Positions 1-6,527 of a stretch of DNA of 9,113 nucleotides are shown here, one piece after another. A model generated the notes under the pieces. The model had not been told where the DNA came from. It saw only the letters and a program-made list of their open reading frames with translations, and made no database searches. Every line of letters begins with the position of its first letter. The stretch's first letter is position 1. The DNA is taken from the NCBI GenBank assembly GCA_964373855.1, contig CAYJWL010000033.1, positions 1 through 9,113 on the forward strand. Reading direction: 5' to 3'. The DNA comes from CAYJWL01 sp964373855 (lineage in GTDB: Bacteria; Patescibacteriota; Andersenbacteria; UBA10190). Both the position numbers and the translations under genes were made by a program.

Positions 1-1
1 C

Positions 2-232
2 GCTTTGGCACACGTAGAGGAGGATCAATTAAGCCTGGCTATCGGCAAGCGGGGACAAAATGTGCGCCTGGCAGCAAAATTAGCAGGCTGGAGGATTGAT
101 ATTGTAAAAGCTGGTGAGGCAGCAGCCGTCGAAGGCGGAGCGGCCCCGGAGGAAAAGCCGGCCGAAACAGCCCCTAAGCCAGCAAAGCCCGAGCAACCCG
201 CTTCTGCGCAGGAAGAAGGCAAGAAAGTATAA
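2..232 (+). CDS. nusA: Transcription termination/antitermination factor NusA, C-terminal end (partial)
   Basis: This is the 3' end of a gene that begins before the window; the reading frame is open from base 2. NusA binds RNA polymerase and nascent RNA and controls pausing, termination and antitermination. The visible part begins inside the second KH domain: the run EEDQLSLAIGKRGQNVRLA followed by LAGWRIDI is the classic NusA KH2 ending, with the GKRGQN loop that contacts RNA. After it comes a low-complexity tail of about 40 residues rich in Ala, Pro, Glu and Lys, which is probably disordered and is not one of the acidic repeat domains seen in E. coli NusA. The gene stops with TAA 35 bases before tig, so the two are probably co-transcribed. 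Most bacteria have infB downstream of nusA; here it is replaced by tig. The identification is firm from the KH2 motif. Confidence 0.93.
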   Translation, partial: ALAHVEEDQLSLAIGKRGQNVRLAAKLAGWRIDIVKAGEAAAVEGGAAPEEKPAETAPKPAKPEQPASAQEEGKKV

Positions 233-267
233 CACACCGGAACAGCCGATAAAGGCAACACTCAAAT

Positions 268-1587
268 ATGGAAATTTCCACCGCTCTTAAGCCCGAAAAA
301 TCTCAAGCTGAGCTTGAAATTACGGTGCCTGCCGAGGACTTCCAGCCTTTTTTAAACAGGTCGGCCAAAAAGCTTTCGGCCCAGCAGGCGATAAAGGGCT
401 TTCGGCCGGGTAAGGCTCCTGTCCATGTCGTCGCCGAGCACTTTGGCCAGGAACGTCTCCTGCGCGAGGCCATGGAGGCGGCTCTGCCGCATTTCTTTGT
501 TAAAGCCGCGGTGGAGGAAAAGATTGAGGCCATTAACCAGCCCAGCGTTACTATCAAACAGCTGGGAATCGATAAGCCCTTTCAATTTCTGGCTATTGTT
601 GATGTCCTGCCCCAAGTGAAGCTGGGTAATCCGCAAGACGTGAAGGTGCAAAAAAGGATGGTCACAGTTGAAGATGCGCAGATAGAGCAGGAACTTCGGT
701 ACCTGGCTAAAATGCGCAGCACATATTTAGATGTCGCCCGGCCGGCACAAAAAGACGACGTGGTTACGGTTGATTTTGAAGTCCGTATTGATGGTCAGAT
801 TATTGAGGGCGGCGCCAGCAAGAACCATCCGGTCACGCTTGGCGATAGCCATTTTGTGCCCGATTTTGAAAAAGGCATCACTGGAATAAACACGGGCGAG
901 AAGCGGTCATTTACCATGAAATTCCCTCCGGATTACCCTAAAAAAGAGCTGCGAGGCAAAGACGCCAACGTCAGTGTGGCCGCTCAGGCTGTGCAAAAAA
1001 GGGTTGTTCCGTCCATTAATGATGACTTTGCCCGACAGTTGGGAAAATTTAAGGATCTCAATGACCTAAAAGGCAAGCTTAAAGATAATATGAGCAAGGA
1101 GCTGGAGTACAAAGAGCATGACCGCTACCTTGGCGAGTTGGCAGAAAAATTTGCGGCGCTGACTAATTTCGGCCCGATTCCGGAGGTTCTGATTGAAAAG
1201 GAAATTGATAATCGCGTCACAGAATTCACCCGGATGCTGGCCGTGCAACAAAAAAGCCTCGATGAATATTTGCGGATTGAGCGCAAAACGCTTCAGGAGA
1301 TGCGGGCCGACATGCGCCCATCAGCCGAAAAGAATATCAGGATCGGCTTAACGTTGCGCGCTCTGGCGGAGAAGCAACAGGTTGAGGTGAGCGAACAGGA
1401 GGTAGAACAAGAGGCTGCCAAACAGCTGCAACGGTATAAAAAAGTGGCCCAGGCGGAAAAAGATATTGATGTCGAGGAACTGCATGACCACGTCGCTGCT
1501 GCCATTCGCAACCGGAAAACGTTGGAAAAACTAGCCGAGTTAGCCAGTAGCAATGAGCGGCGTGCCGTCTGGACAGCAGACGGATAG
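268..1587 (+). CDS. tig: Trigger factor (ribosome-associated chaperone / peptidyl-prolyl isomerase)
   Basis: Trigger factor docks at the ribosomal exit tunnel and shields nascent chains; its FKBP-like domain isomerises prolyl bonds. The 439-residue product is close to the E. coli length (432). The N-terminal domain carries the ribosome-docking signature GFRPGKAP at residues 44-51 (family consensus GFRxGKxP). The FKBP-type domain spans roughly residues 155-245 (DDVVTVDFEVRIDG, then FVPDFEKGITG and FPPDYP). The C-terminal helical chaperone arms follow, including SAEKNIRIGLTLRALAEKQ near residues 352-370. The ATG at 268 is preceded by a modest AAAGG at 251-255, about 12 bases away, which is a long spacing; the alignment of the N-terminal domain supports this start. 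The gene sits 35 bases after nusA and 69 bases before clpP. A tig-clpP pairing is common in bacteria. Nothing suggests truncation. Confidence 0.96.
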   Translation: MEISTALKPEKSQAELEITVPAEDFQPFLNRSAKKLSAQQAIKGFRPGKAPVHVVAEHFGQERLLREAMEAALPHFFVKAAVEEKIEAINQPSVTIKQLGIDKPFQFLAIVDVLPQVKLGNPQDVKVQKRMVTVEDAQIEQELRYLAKMRSTYLDVARPAQKDDVVTVDFEVRIDGQIIEGGASKNHPVTLGDSHFVPDFEKGITGINTGEKRSFTMKFPPDYPKKELRGKDANVSVAAQAVQKRVVPSINDDFARQLGKFKDLNDLKGKLKDNMSKELEYKEHDRYLGELAEKFAALTNFGPIPEVLIEKEIDNRVTEFTRMLAVQQKSLDEYLRIERKTLQEMRADMRPSAEKNIRIGLTLRALAEKQQVEVSEQEVEQEAAKQLQRYKKVAQAEKDIDVEELHDHVAAAIRNRKTLEKLAELASSNERRAVWTADG

Positions 1588-1626
1588 ATTATCGTAGCGC
1601 TTTTTCATCGGGTAGGATATAGTATG

Positions 1627-1655
1627 CTTGATTCATAATTCTTGATTATATAATT
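1627..1655 (+). repeat. Two imperfect AT-rich direct repeats before clpP
   Basis: CTTGATTCATAATT (1627-1640) is followed directly by CTTGATTATATAATT (1641-1655), two near-identical units ending one base before the clpP ATG. They occupy the place where a ribosome binding site would be expected. The second unit contains a TATAAT hexamer at 1649-1654, but a promoter there would start transcription inside clpP. The units resemble in style the TGTAATY tandem repeat found before the uracil-DNA glycosylase gene. Function is unknown. Confidence 0.55.
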
Positions 1656-1656
1656 T

Positions 1657-2280
1657 ATGAGCTACCTAATCCCCACTGTTCTCGAAAAATCTCAGTTTGG
1701 CGAGCGAGCCTATGATATCTATTCACGCTTGCTGAAAGAGCGGATCGTTTTCTTGGGCGGGCCGATTAACGATGATGTCGCTAATCTTATCATTGCCCAG
1801 ATGATTTTTCTCGAGCATGAAGATCAAAAAAAAGATATCAAACTTTATATTAATTCCCCCGGAGGCGCTGTCACAGCCGGTATGGCATTGTATGACACCA
1901 TGCAATTTATCCAGCCGGATGTTTCGACGATTTGTCTGGGCATGGCCGCCAGCATGAGCGCGGTGCTCCTGGCTGCCGGCACGCGCGGCAAGCGTCTGGC
2001 GCTGCCGAATGCGGATATTATGATTCATCAGGTAATGGGCGGCGCAGAAGGCCAAGCGTCCGATATTGAAATCAATGCCAAGCACATTATGCGCGTTAAA
2101 GAGCGTTTAAATAACATTTTGGCTCAACATACAGGCCAGAAGCTCAATCGAGTGGAAAAAGATACAGATAGGGATTATTATATGTCTGCAGAGGAAGCTA
2201 AAGAGTATGGCCTTATAGACGAGATTGTAGTATCGGACAGAGCAGCTATCAAATCAAAAGAGAGAGAGAAAGCCATCTGA
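1657..2280 (+). CDS. clpP: ATP-dependent Clp protease proteolytic subunit ClpP
   Basis: ClpP forms the two-ring, 14-subunit serine protease chamber that degrades proteins unfolded and fed in by ClpX, ClpA or ClpC. At 207 residues it has the standard family length. The N-terminus MSYLIPTVLEKSQFGERAYD is typical and fixes the ATG at 1657. The catalytic triad is intact: Ser99 in GMAASMSAVLL, His124 in DIMIHQV, and Asp173 in DTDRDYYMSAEEA. The substrate-binding strand INSPGGAVTAG (residues 65-75) and the handle region after residue 125 are also present. The short N-terminal stretch may be processed in the assembled enzyme, as in other ClpP proteins. There is no convincing ribosome binding site; AT-rich direct repeats occupy that position. 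No clpX follows, so the unfoldase must be encoded elsewhere. The product is cytoplasmic. Confidence 0.98.
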   Translation: MSYLIPTVLEKSQFGERAYDIYSRLLKERIVFLGGPINDDVANLIIAQMIFLEHEDQKKDIKLYINSPGGAVTAGMALYDTMQFIQPDVSTICLGMAASMSAVLLAAGTRGKRLALPNADIMIHQVMGGAEGQASDIEINAKHIMRVKERLNNILAQHTGQKLNRVEKDTDRDYYMSAEEAKEYGLIDEIVVSDRAAIKSKEREKAI

Positions 2281-2496
2281 AGTTTCCTTGAGCTTACGAT
2301 ACGCATTTACTTTTAACACCCTTTAAGCTGCCCTCCTTTCCGTCGCGTACGTCGCCAACTGGCTAAAGCTTGAGAACAGGTTGACCCTCTTACAAACGAG
2401 CAATTATTTGGCCTAAAGACAGTCGTTACGCTCCTTCTTCGCAGCACTCTTGAGGTGACTGCACCAAAAACGAGGGTAGAGACAAGCAAATATTCT
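2281..2496 (+). other. Long leader between clpP and rny, no recognised element
   Basis: This 216-base gap is the longest one in the housekeeping block. It contains no tRNA, riboswitch or hairpin with a T-tract that I can recognise. A possible -35 hexamer TTGACC lies at 2381-2386, with a weak -10-like AATTAT at 2402-2407 (15-base spacing), so rny may have its own promoter. The evidence is poor. Part of the gap (2455-2496) could be coding if rny starts at the upstream GTG. Confidence 0.25.
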
Positions 2497-4029
2497 ATGA
2501 CGCTATCAACAGGCATCATGCTGGCTGCCGCGGCGGCCGGCCTTGGGGTTGCTGCCGGCTTTTATATCCGCCGTTTTTTTGGCTCCCGCCAGGATGTTTC
2601 CCTCGATGATAAAATTGAGCAGAAACTGGCCGCCGTCAAGGAAAAGATAAACAAGATGCGCGCGCAGGCCGAGGCCAAGGCCAAGGCTATTGTGGACAAA
2701 GCGGAGGCTGACGTTGATTCCCGCCGCCAGCAGATAATCGAATTAGAAAAGCGCGTCAGCGAACGGGAAACAAAGCTCGATGCCAAGCTTGAGGATACGG
2801 AAAAGCACAAGCAAGAGCTAGAACACGAGCAGACGCAGGCAAAAGAACGCCAAGAGGAACTGAAACAATTAAAAGCCGAGGAAGAAAAGAAATTGGCCGA
2901 TATCTCCGGGTTAACCAGAGAGGAAGCGCAGGCGCGAGTGCTGCAACTGGCCGAGGAGCGCACGAAAGAAGATATTGTCCGACGGTTACGTAAATTGGAG
3001 CTCGAAGGCGAGCGAACTCTTGAAGAGAAGGCTCGCGACATTCTCTCAACTGTTATTCAGCGTTTTGCCTCTTCACACGTAGCCGAGCATTCAACTTCAT
3101 ATGTTGATGTTCCCGATGAGAGCATCATCGGCCGCATTATCGGTAAAGAAGGGCGCAACATTCAACAAATCGAGCGCGTCACCGGCTGTGAAATTGTCAT
3201 TGATAGCGAGAATCCTAATTCCGTCATGATTTCAGGGTTTTCTCCATTGCGCCGGCAGGTTGCCAAAAAAGCCCTGGAAACTCTAATTAAAGACGGCCGC
3301 ATCCACCCCGGACGCATAGAAGAAGTAGTGGAAGAAGCCAAAAAGAAAATTAATGAGGATATTCGCGAAGCCGGCGAATCGGTTGTCTATGATTTGGGCA
3401 TTATCGATTTGCCGGAAAAGCTGGTTCATCTGATCGGCCGCATGAAATACCGCACCAGCTACGGACAAAATATCCTGCGCCATAGCTGGGAGGCCGCCCG
3501 TATCGCTGTCATGCTGGCCGAAGAACTGGGCGCTGATGTAAACATCGCCAAGAAAGCGACGCTGCTTCATGACATCGGCAAAGCCATTGATCATGAAGTC
3601 GAAGGCAACCACGTCGAAGTTGGCGAAAAAATCCTGCGTAAGTTTGGTATTGACGAAGCAATTATTAAAGCCGCCGCCGCGCACCACGAAGATTACCCGT
3701 TCGACACGCGCGAGGCCATTATCGTGCAGGTGGCTGACGCCATCTCGGCCGCGCGCCCCGGCGCCCGGCGCGAGAGTTCAGAACAATACATTAAGCGCAT
3801 GGAGGATTTGGAAACGATCGCCAATAGCTACGAGGGCGTGGCCAAGTCATACGCCATCTATGCCGGCCGCGAGATCCGGGTCTTCGTTGAACCGAAAAAG
3901 ATTGATGATATGCAGGCGATTAAACTGGCACAGGATATTGCCAAACAGATTGAGCGGGAGATGACATATCCGGGGGATGTCAAAGTAAACGTGATTCGAG
4001 AATTACGGTCTAACGCGGTCGCTAAATAG
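2497..4029 (+). CDS. rny: Ribonuclease Y (membrane-anchored endoribonuclease, KH + HD domains)
   Basis: RNase Y initiates mRNA decay by endonucleolytic cleavage at the inner face of the membrane. From the ATG at 2497 it is 510 residues, near the B. subtilis length of 520. In order there are: one N-terminal transmembrane helix (about residues 3-26, Ala/Gly/Leu-rich, ending FYIRRFFG); a long charged coiled coil (about 35-180); a KH domain with GRIIGKEGRN at about 212-221; and an HD phosphohydrolase domain with the metal-binding LLHDIGKA (His358-Asp359), an upstream RHSWEAA histidine, AAAHHED and VADAISAARPGARRE. An in-frame GTG at 2455 would add 14 residues. I prefer the ATG because it puts the membrane anchor at the extreme N-terminus, as in the family. 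Neither start has a well-spaced SD; a GAGGGTAG run lies about 20 bases before the ATG. The gene follows clpP after an unusually long gap, in the place clpX often takes. Confidence 0.96.
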   Translation: MTLSTGIMLAAAAAGLGVAAGFYIRRFFGSRQDVSLDDKIEQKLAAVKEKINKMRAQAEAKAKAIVDKAEADVDSRRQQIIELEKRVSERETKLDAKLEDTEKHKQELEHEQTQAKERQEELKQLKAEEEKKLADISGLTREEAQARVLQLAEERTKEDIVRRLRKLELEGERTLEEKARDILSTVIQRFASSHVAEHSTSYVDVPDESIIGRIIGKEGRNIQQIERVTGCEIVIDSENPNSVMISGFSPLRRQVAKKALETLIKDGRIHPGRIEEVVEEAKKKINEDIREAGESVVYDLGIIDLPEKLVHLIGRMKYRTSYGQNILRHSWEAARIAVMLAEELGADVNIAKKATLLHDIGKAIDHEVEGNHVEVGEKILRKFGIDEAIIKAAAAHHEDYPFDTREAIIVQVADAISAARPGARRESSEQYIKRMEDLETIANSYEGVAKSYAIYAGREIRVFVEPKKIDDMQAIKLAQDIAKQIEREMTYPGDVKVNVIRELRSNAVAK

Positions 4030-4040
4030 TTTCTGTTCAT

Positions 4041-4075
4041 AAAAAATGAAAATGGTGCAGACTGCTCTGCACCAT
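4041..4075 (-). terminator. Rho-independent terminator of the minus-strand secreted-protein gene
   Basis: A perfect 10-bp hairpin (4052-4061 with 4066-4075, arm ATGGTGCAGA, four-base loop) is followed on the minus strand by a T-rich run (read from 4052 downwards: TTTTCATTTTTT). The hairpin begins 27 bases after the minus-strand stop codon. On the plus strand there is no T-tract after the hairpin, so it suits the minus gene, although the stem could also slow transcription coming from rny. Confidence 0.8.
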
Positions 4076-4101
4076 AGTGATTGGTATTACGAAAGAATGC
4101 T

Positions 4102-5424
4102 CTATCTTCCGTTCCAGTCAGGGACGGGAAGAAGAACAGTGGCGGACCGATCAATGCTCGTGAACGCCTGGACACGAAGTACCGCCGGTTGCGTCGGAGC
4201 ACACAGATCCACAACGAAATACCTGATAGCGGCAGTCTCGAGGGTAAAACGAGTGACCTTGGTCGGTACCCTGCCGCCCTGCCCATCCAGTAGTTGATAC
4301 TGGTTAGCCGCAATCGCAATCTTATGCTCGCAAAACGGGTCTTCATAGGAATTATCTGCGGGCAGCATGATATACACATGCACGAGCCCGACCGCGTCAT
4401 CCCAGACGGCACTCAAGATTTGCTCACCAACTTCAACATTGTTGAAACCCTCCAGCGGCAGGATGAATTCCCGCGGCTCCTCGGCAAGCACCGCCTTAAC
4501 AGACATACTATCTTCCTTTGGCTCGGATGAGGCCGCGGAAGAGGCAGGGCGCACGGTTATCGAGGTACTTCGCGTAGGCTGGGGCAACGACTTTTGGTTG
4601 AAATCCCAGTGGGGAGTGACCCGAGGCTGTATGACCACCTGTCCACCGTAGCCAGCCTCGGCATGGAGTAAGGCAACCAGCAATTTCTTGGGATCGCAAT
4701 GGAGCTGGACATCAAGGGCTGGTTCAGTTTTACCCTCCCTCCAGAAAAAAATCCCCATGAAGTAGCCGGTCGAATCAATGACAAAGTCGGTTGCACACCC
4801 CTGTCTCTGCAATATAAGTTCTTGCAGATTATGCTGCAGGGTGGGATAGGTGCTCGTTTGCTGACAAACCTGCTTGAGAACTTGCAGATACGTGTTCTTG
4901 GCTGTATCCAACTGGCAGGAAACATCCTGGAGAGGTTCTTCCAGGATAATGGTGACGCCCGTCAGCGCTGCTACGTCCCGCAAGACAGTGCCAGAGGTTG
5001 TTTGTGCATCAATCACTACTCTGGTTGGCGACTCGGCTTCCAGCTGCTCGAGTTTTTTGCGGACTGATGCCAGCCGGGCTTTTTGCTCCGGGGAGATTCC
5101 CTGCCGCCGAGGTGAGATGACCTGACATACGCTTGCCGGTAGTGGATTGATTGTTGATCCAACGGAGGTAAGCACAATCACAATGTCCCTTTGTGCCTGT
5201 TCGCGCCTGAAATAATTATCCGCATTAAGCTGCTGTATGAGTTGTTCTAACTCTCCTTGCACTCTAGTCTCTTCCTTGTACCAGCGCTCCAGCGGACTTA
5301 GTTGAGAGGCCACGGTATCGTCTTCGTGCTGGTCTGCCTGCTTTGGCACCTCATCGGCAAATACCCTTGCGACTGTCAGGCTCGCGCTAACCGCAAGAAG
5401 TACGGTTAATCTAATAGGCTTCAT
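4102..5424 (-). CDS. Secreted protein of unknown function, resembling planctomycete-type exported proteins
   Basis: I do not recognise a named family. The 440-residue protein has a clear Sec signal peptide: basic MKPIR, a hydrophobic core to about residue 19, then VFA followed by Asp, giving likely cleavage after Ala23. There is no lipobox. The mature part has a helical stretch with LEQLIQQLNADNYFRREQAQRD (split: LEQLIQQLNADN at 59-70, YFRREQAQRD at 71-80), of the type seen in damage/HEAT-like repeats. A segment at 134-190 follows (VVIDAQTTSGTVLRDVAAL, then GVTIIL and YLQVLKQVCQQ), of the secretin/STN-like style 'simple beta, then helix'. A Ser/Pro-rich linker lies near 280-310 and a beta-rich C-terminal half follows. 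Seven cysteines are spread through the mature chain. Translation is supported by AGGGGGA six bases before the ATG and by a dedicated terminator. It is the only minus-strand gene here, lying between rny and nfo. This architecture is reminiscent of proteins abundant in Planctomycetes; that link is inference from pattern memory. Confidence 0.8.
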   Translation of the reverse strand: MKPIRLTVLLAVSASLTVARVFADEVPKQADQHEDDTVASQLSPLERWYKEETRVQGELEQLIQQLNADNYFRREQAQRDIVIVLTSVGSTINPLPASVCQVISPRRQGISPEQKARLASVRKKLEQLEAESPTRVVIDAQTTSGTVLRDVAALTGVTIILEEPLQDVSCQLDTAKNTYLQVLKQVCQQTSTYPTLQHNLQELILQRQGCATDFVIDSTGYFMGIFFWREGKTEPALDVQLHCDPKKLLVALLHAEAGYGGQVVIQPRVTPHWDFNQKSLPQPTRSTSITVRPASSAASSEPKEDSMSVKAVLAEEPREFILPLEGFNNVEVGEQILSAVWDDAVGLVHVYIMLPADNSYEDPFCEHKIAIAANQYQLLDGQGGRVPTKVTRFTLETAAIRYFVVDLCAPTQPAVLRVQAFTSIDRSATVLLPVPDWNGR

Positions 5425-5430
5425 TCTCTG

Positions 5431-5437
5431 TCCCCCT
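5431..5437 (-). promoter_or_regulatory. Strong ribosome binding site of the minus-strand secreted-protein gene
   Basis: On the minus strand AGGGGGA lies six bases upstream of the ATG at 5424. It is a good SD-like match at normal spacing and fixes the start that yields the signal peptide. It contrasts with the poor sites before tig, clpP, rny and nfo. Confidence 0.7.
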
Positions 5438-5563
5438 GTATTGATGTGATCAGTTGAGAATGATCAAAAGAACTTAACGTACACTCCACGGGTCAGTGTA
5501 AAGTCTCGTTCGGCATAAGTACAAGGGCTTAGGTTGGAATGATTTCCGAAAGGCGAATACGAT

Positions 5564-5569
5564 TATAAT
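5564..5569 (+). promoter_or_regulatory. Consensus -10 hexamer upstream of nfo
   Basis: A perfect TATAAT lies in the 195-base divergent gap, 50 bases before the nfo ATG. There is no good -35 at 16-18 bases (GATTTC at 5541-5546) and no extended -10 TG. If used, transcription would begin near 5576 and give a leader of about 45 bases for nfo. The placement is plausible because the upstream gene points the other way and nfo therefore needs its own promoter. Confidence 0.45.
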
Positions 5570-5623
5570 ATGACCAAGCGCGATCAGCGGTGGTTTGAAA
5601 AACGACGTGGCCAGCGGCTATGA
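5570..5623 (+). CDS. Possible 17-residue leader ORF overlapping the nfo start
   Basis: An ATG at 5570 opens a short frame encoding MTKRDQRWFEKRRGQRL, which stops at a TGA sharing the sequence ATGA with the nfo start codon (5620-5623). This overlap is the usual geometry of translational coupling and could compensate for the lack of an SD before nfo. The peptide is very basic (seven Arg/Lys in the last twelve residues) and matches nothing I know. Against it: its own SD is poor (AGGCGA at 5551-5556, about 13 bases away), and the TATAAT immediately upstream would start transcription after its ATG. It may be chance. Confidence 0.2.
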   Translation: MTKRDQRWFEKRRGQRL

Positions 5624-6525
5624 AGCATCAACGTGTCGGTTTGCACGTTTCCGCCGCCGGAGGGGTTATTAACGCGCCGGAAAATGCCAAGAATGAATTT
5701 GATGCGGAGTGTTTTCAGTTTTTTTCGCGCTCACCTCGCGGGGGCGCCGCCCCCGTACTTTCCGCTGAAGATGCCGCCTTATTCCGTTCCCGCTGCAAGC
5801 GATACGGCTACGAAAGCTATATCCATACGCCCTACTACATCAACTTTGCCTCACTGCGAAAGCAAATTTATTACGGATCAGTGAATATAGTCCGGCAGGA
5901 ACTGGAGCGGGGCAGCCTCTTGGGAGTGAAATATGTCGTCACCCACTTGGGCAGCGCGCGGGACTACGTCAAAGACCATTCGAGTACAGAGACTCCTGTT
6001 GCCGCTTTAAAGCAAGTGATCAAAGGACTGCGCGAGGTTTATAACATAGGGCCCCACTCCGCCCTTCGACAAGCTCAGGGCGAGAAGCAATTTACTTGTA
6101 AATTGCTTCTCGAGATTGCCGCCGGCGCCGGCTCAATTATCGGTGATACATTTGAAGAGCTGGCATACATTCTCAAGGGCTTGGGGAGTAAAGATGTTCA
6201 TGTCTGCCTTGATACCTGCCATATGTTTGCCACGGGCTACGATGTGCGCACGAAGGAAGCTCTGAATGAGACCATGAAGCAGTTCCGTAGGGCCGTGGGA
6301 ATATCACAGCTCATGCTGTTTCATATCCACGACTCCAAAGCAGATTTGAACGGACGGGCCGACCGGCACGAGCACATCGGGAAAGGGAAAATTGGCGCCG
6401 CTGGCTTTCGGGAGATCCTGATTCACCCTGATTTGCAAACAGTAAACTTTATTCTCGAAACCAAGCATGATCCTCTCATACAAAAGGATCTTGAGTTTCT
6501 GAAAAAAAACCGCAAAGTAAAATAG
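5620..6525 (+). CDS. nfo: Endonuclease IV (AP endonuclease), with an in-frame repeat insertion
   Basis: Endonuclease IV cleaves the backbone 5' to abasic sites in base-excision repair and uses three zinc ions. The 301-residue product begins VGLHVSAAGG, typical of the family. All nine zinc ligands known from E. coli Nfo can be placed: His69 (YIHTPY), His109 (VVTHLGS), Glu165 (LLLEIAAG), Asp198 and His201 (CLDTCH), His235 (LFHIHDSK), Asp248 and His250 (ADRHEH), and Glu280 (ILETKHDP). The enzyme is therefore expected to be active. The odd part is residues 143-160, between LREVYN and KLLLEIAAG, where the spacing from His109 to the catalytic Glu is 56 instead of the 36 of E. coli; the DNA here is a dispersed repeat plus a perfect inverted repeat, kept in frame. 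There is no SD before the ATG; it overlaps the stop of a short upstream frame. The uracil-DNA glycosylase gene follows 58 bases later, so both repair genes are probably co-expressed. Confidence 0.95.
   Translation: MKHQRVGLHVSAAGGVINAPENAKNEFDAECFQFFSRSPRGGAAPVLSAEDAALFRSRCKRYGYESYIHTPYYINFASLRKQIYYGSVNIVRQELERGSLLGVKYVVTHLGSARDYVKDHSSTETPVAALKQVIKGLREVYNIGPHSALRQAQGEKQFTCKLLLEIAAGAGSIIGDTFEELAYILKGLGSKDVHVCLDTCHMFATGYDVRTKEALNETMKQFRRAVGISQLMLFHIHDSKADLNGRADRHEHIGKGKIGAAGFREILIHPDLQTVNFILETKHDPLIQKDLEFLKKNRKVK
6062..6080 (+). repeat. Dispersed CCCTTCGACAAGCTC-type repeat inside nfo
   Basis: The 19-mer CCCTTCGACAAGCTCAGGG lies in frame within nfo and is translated as ALRQAQG (with flanking bases). 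The same 19-mer with one change (A to T at the sixteenth base) occurs twice on the opposite strand at the end of the window (9071-9089 and 9094-9112). The core CTTCGACAAGCTCAG is known as a frequent short intergenic repeat in diverse bacterial genomes. Its presence inside a conserved enzyme gene points to insertion. Confidence 0.75.
6081..6112. repeat. Perfect 15-bp inverted repeat with 2-base loop inside nfo
   Basis: CGAGAAGCAATTTAC (6081-6095) and its exact reverse complement (6098-6112) are separated by TT. The right arm encodes the conserved KLLLE containing a zinc-ligand Glu, so it is ancestral coding sequence. The left arm, which directly follows the dispersed repeat, looks like an inverted copy of it. 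The stem would form a very stable hairpin in mRNA or single-stranded DNA. Confidence 0.9.
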
Positions 6526-6527
6526 CC

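Noticed and set aside
1649..1654. TATAAT as the clpP promoter
   Set aside because: It ends two bases before the ATG, so transcription would begin inside the coding region, and the N-terminus from that ATG is conserved.
2455..2496. GTG at 2455 as the rny start
   Set aside because: It would place 14 polar residues before the membrane anchor and has no SD; the ATG at 2497 matches the family N-terminus better, although the GTG cannot be excluded.
4052..4075. Hairpin as a terminator for rny on the plus strand
   Set aside because: No T-tract follows on the plus strand; the T-rich run is on the minus-strand side.
3858..4412. A 184-codon minus-strand frame
   Set aside because: It overlaps the 3' end of rny and the terminator and lies in another frame of the real minus-strand gene; it has no domain, no SD and low plausibility.
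5739..5755. GC-rich 7-bp inverted repeat (CGGGGGC/GCCCCCG) inside nfo
   Set aside because: It encodes the normal family segment PRGGAAP and is explained by Gly/Ala/Pro codons; no insertion is implied.
5620..6525. nfo as a pseudogene because of the internal repeat
   Set aside because: The frame is intact, all nine expected zinc ligands are found, and the extra residues lie between conserved blocks.
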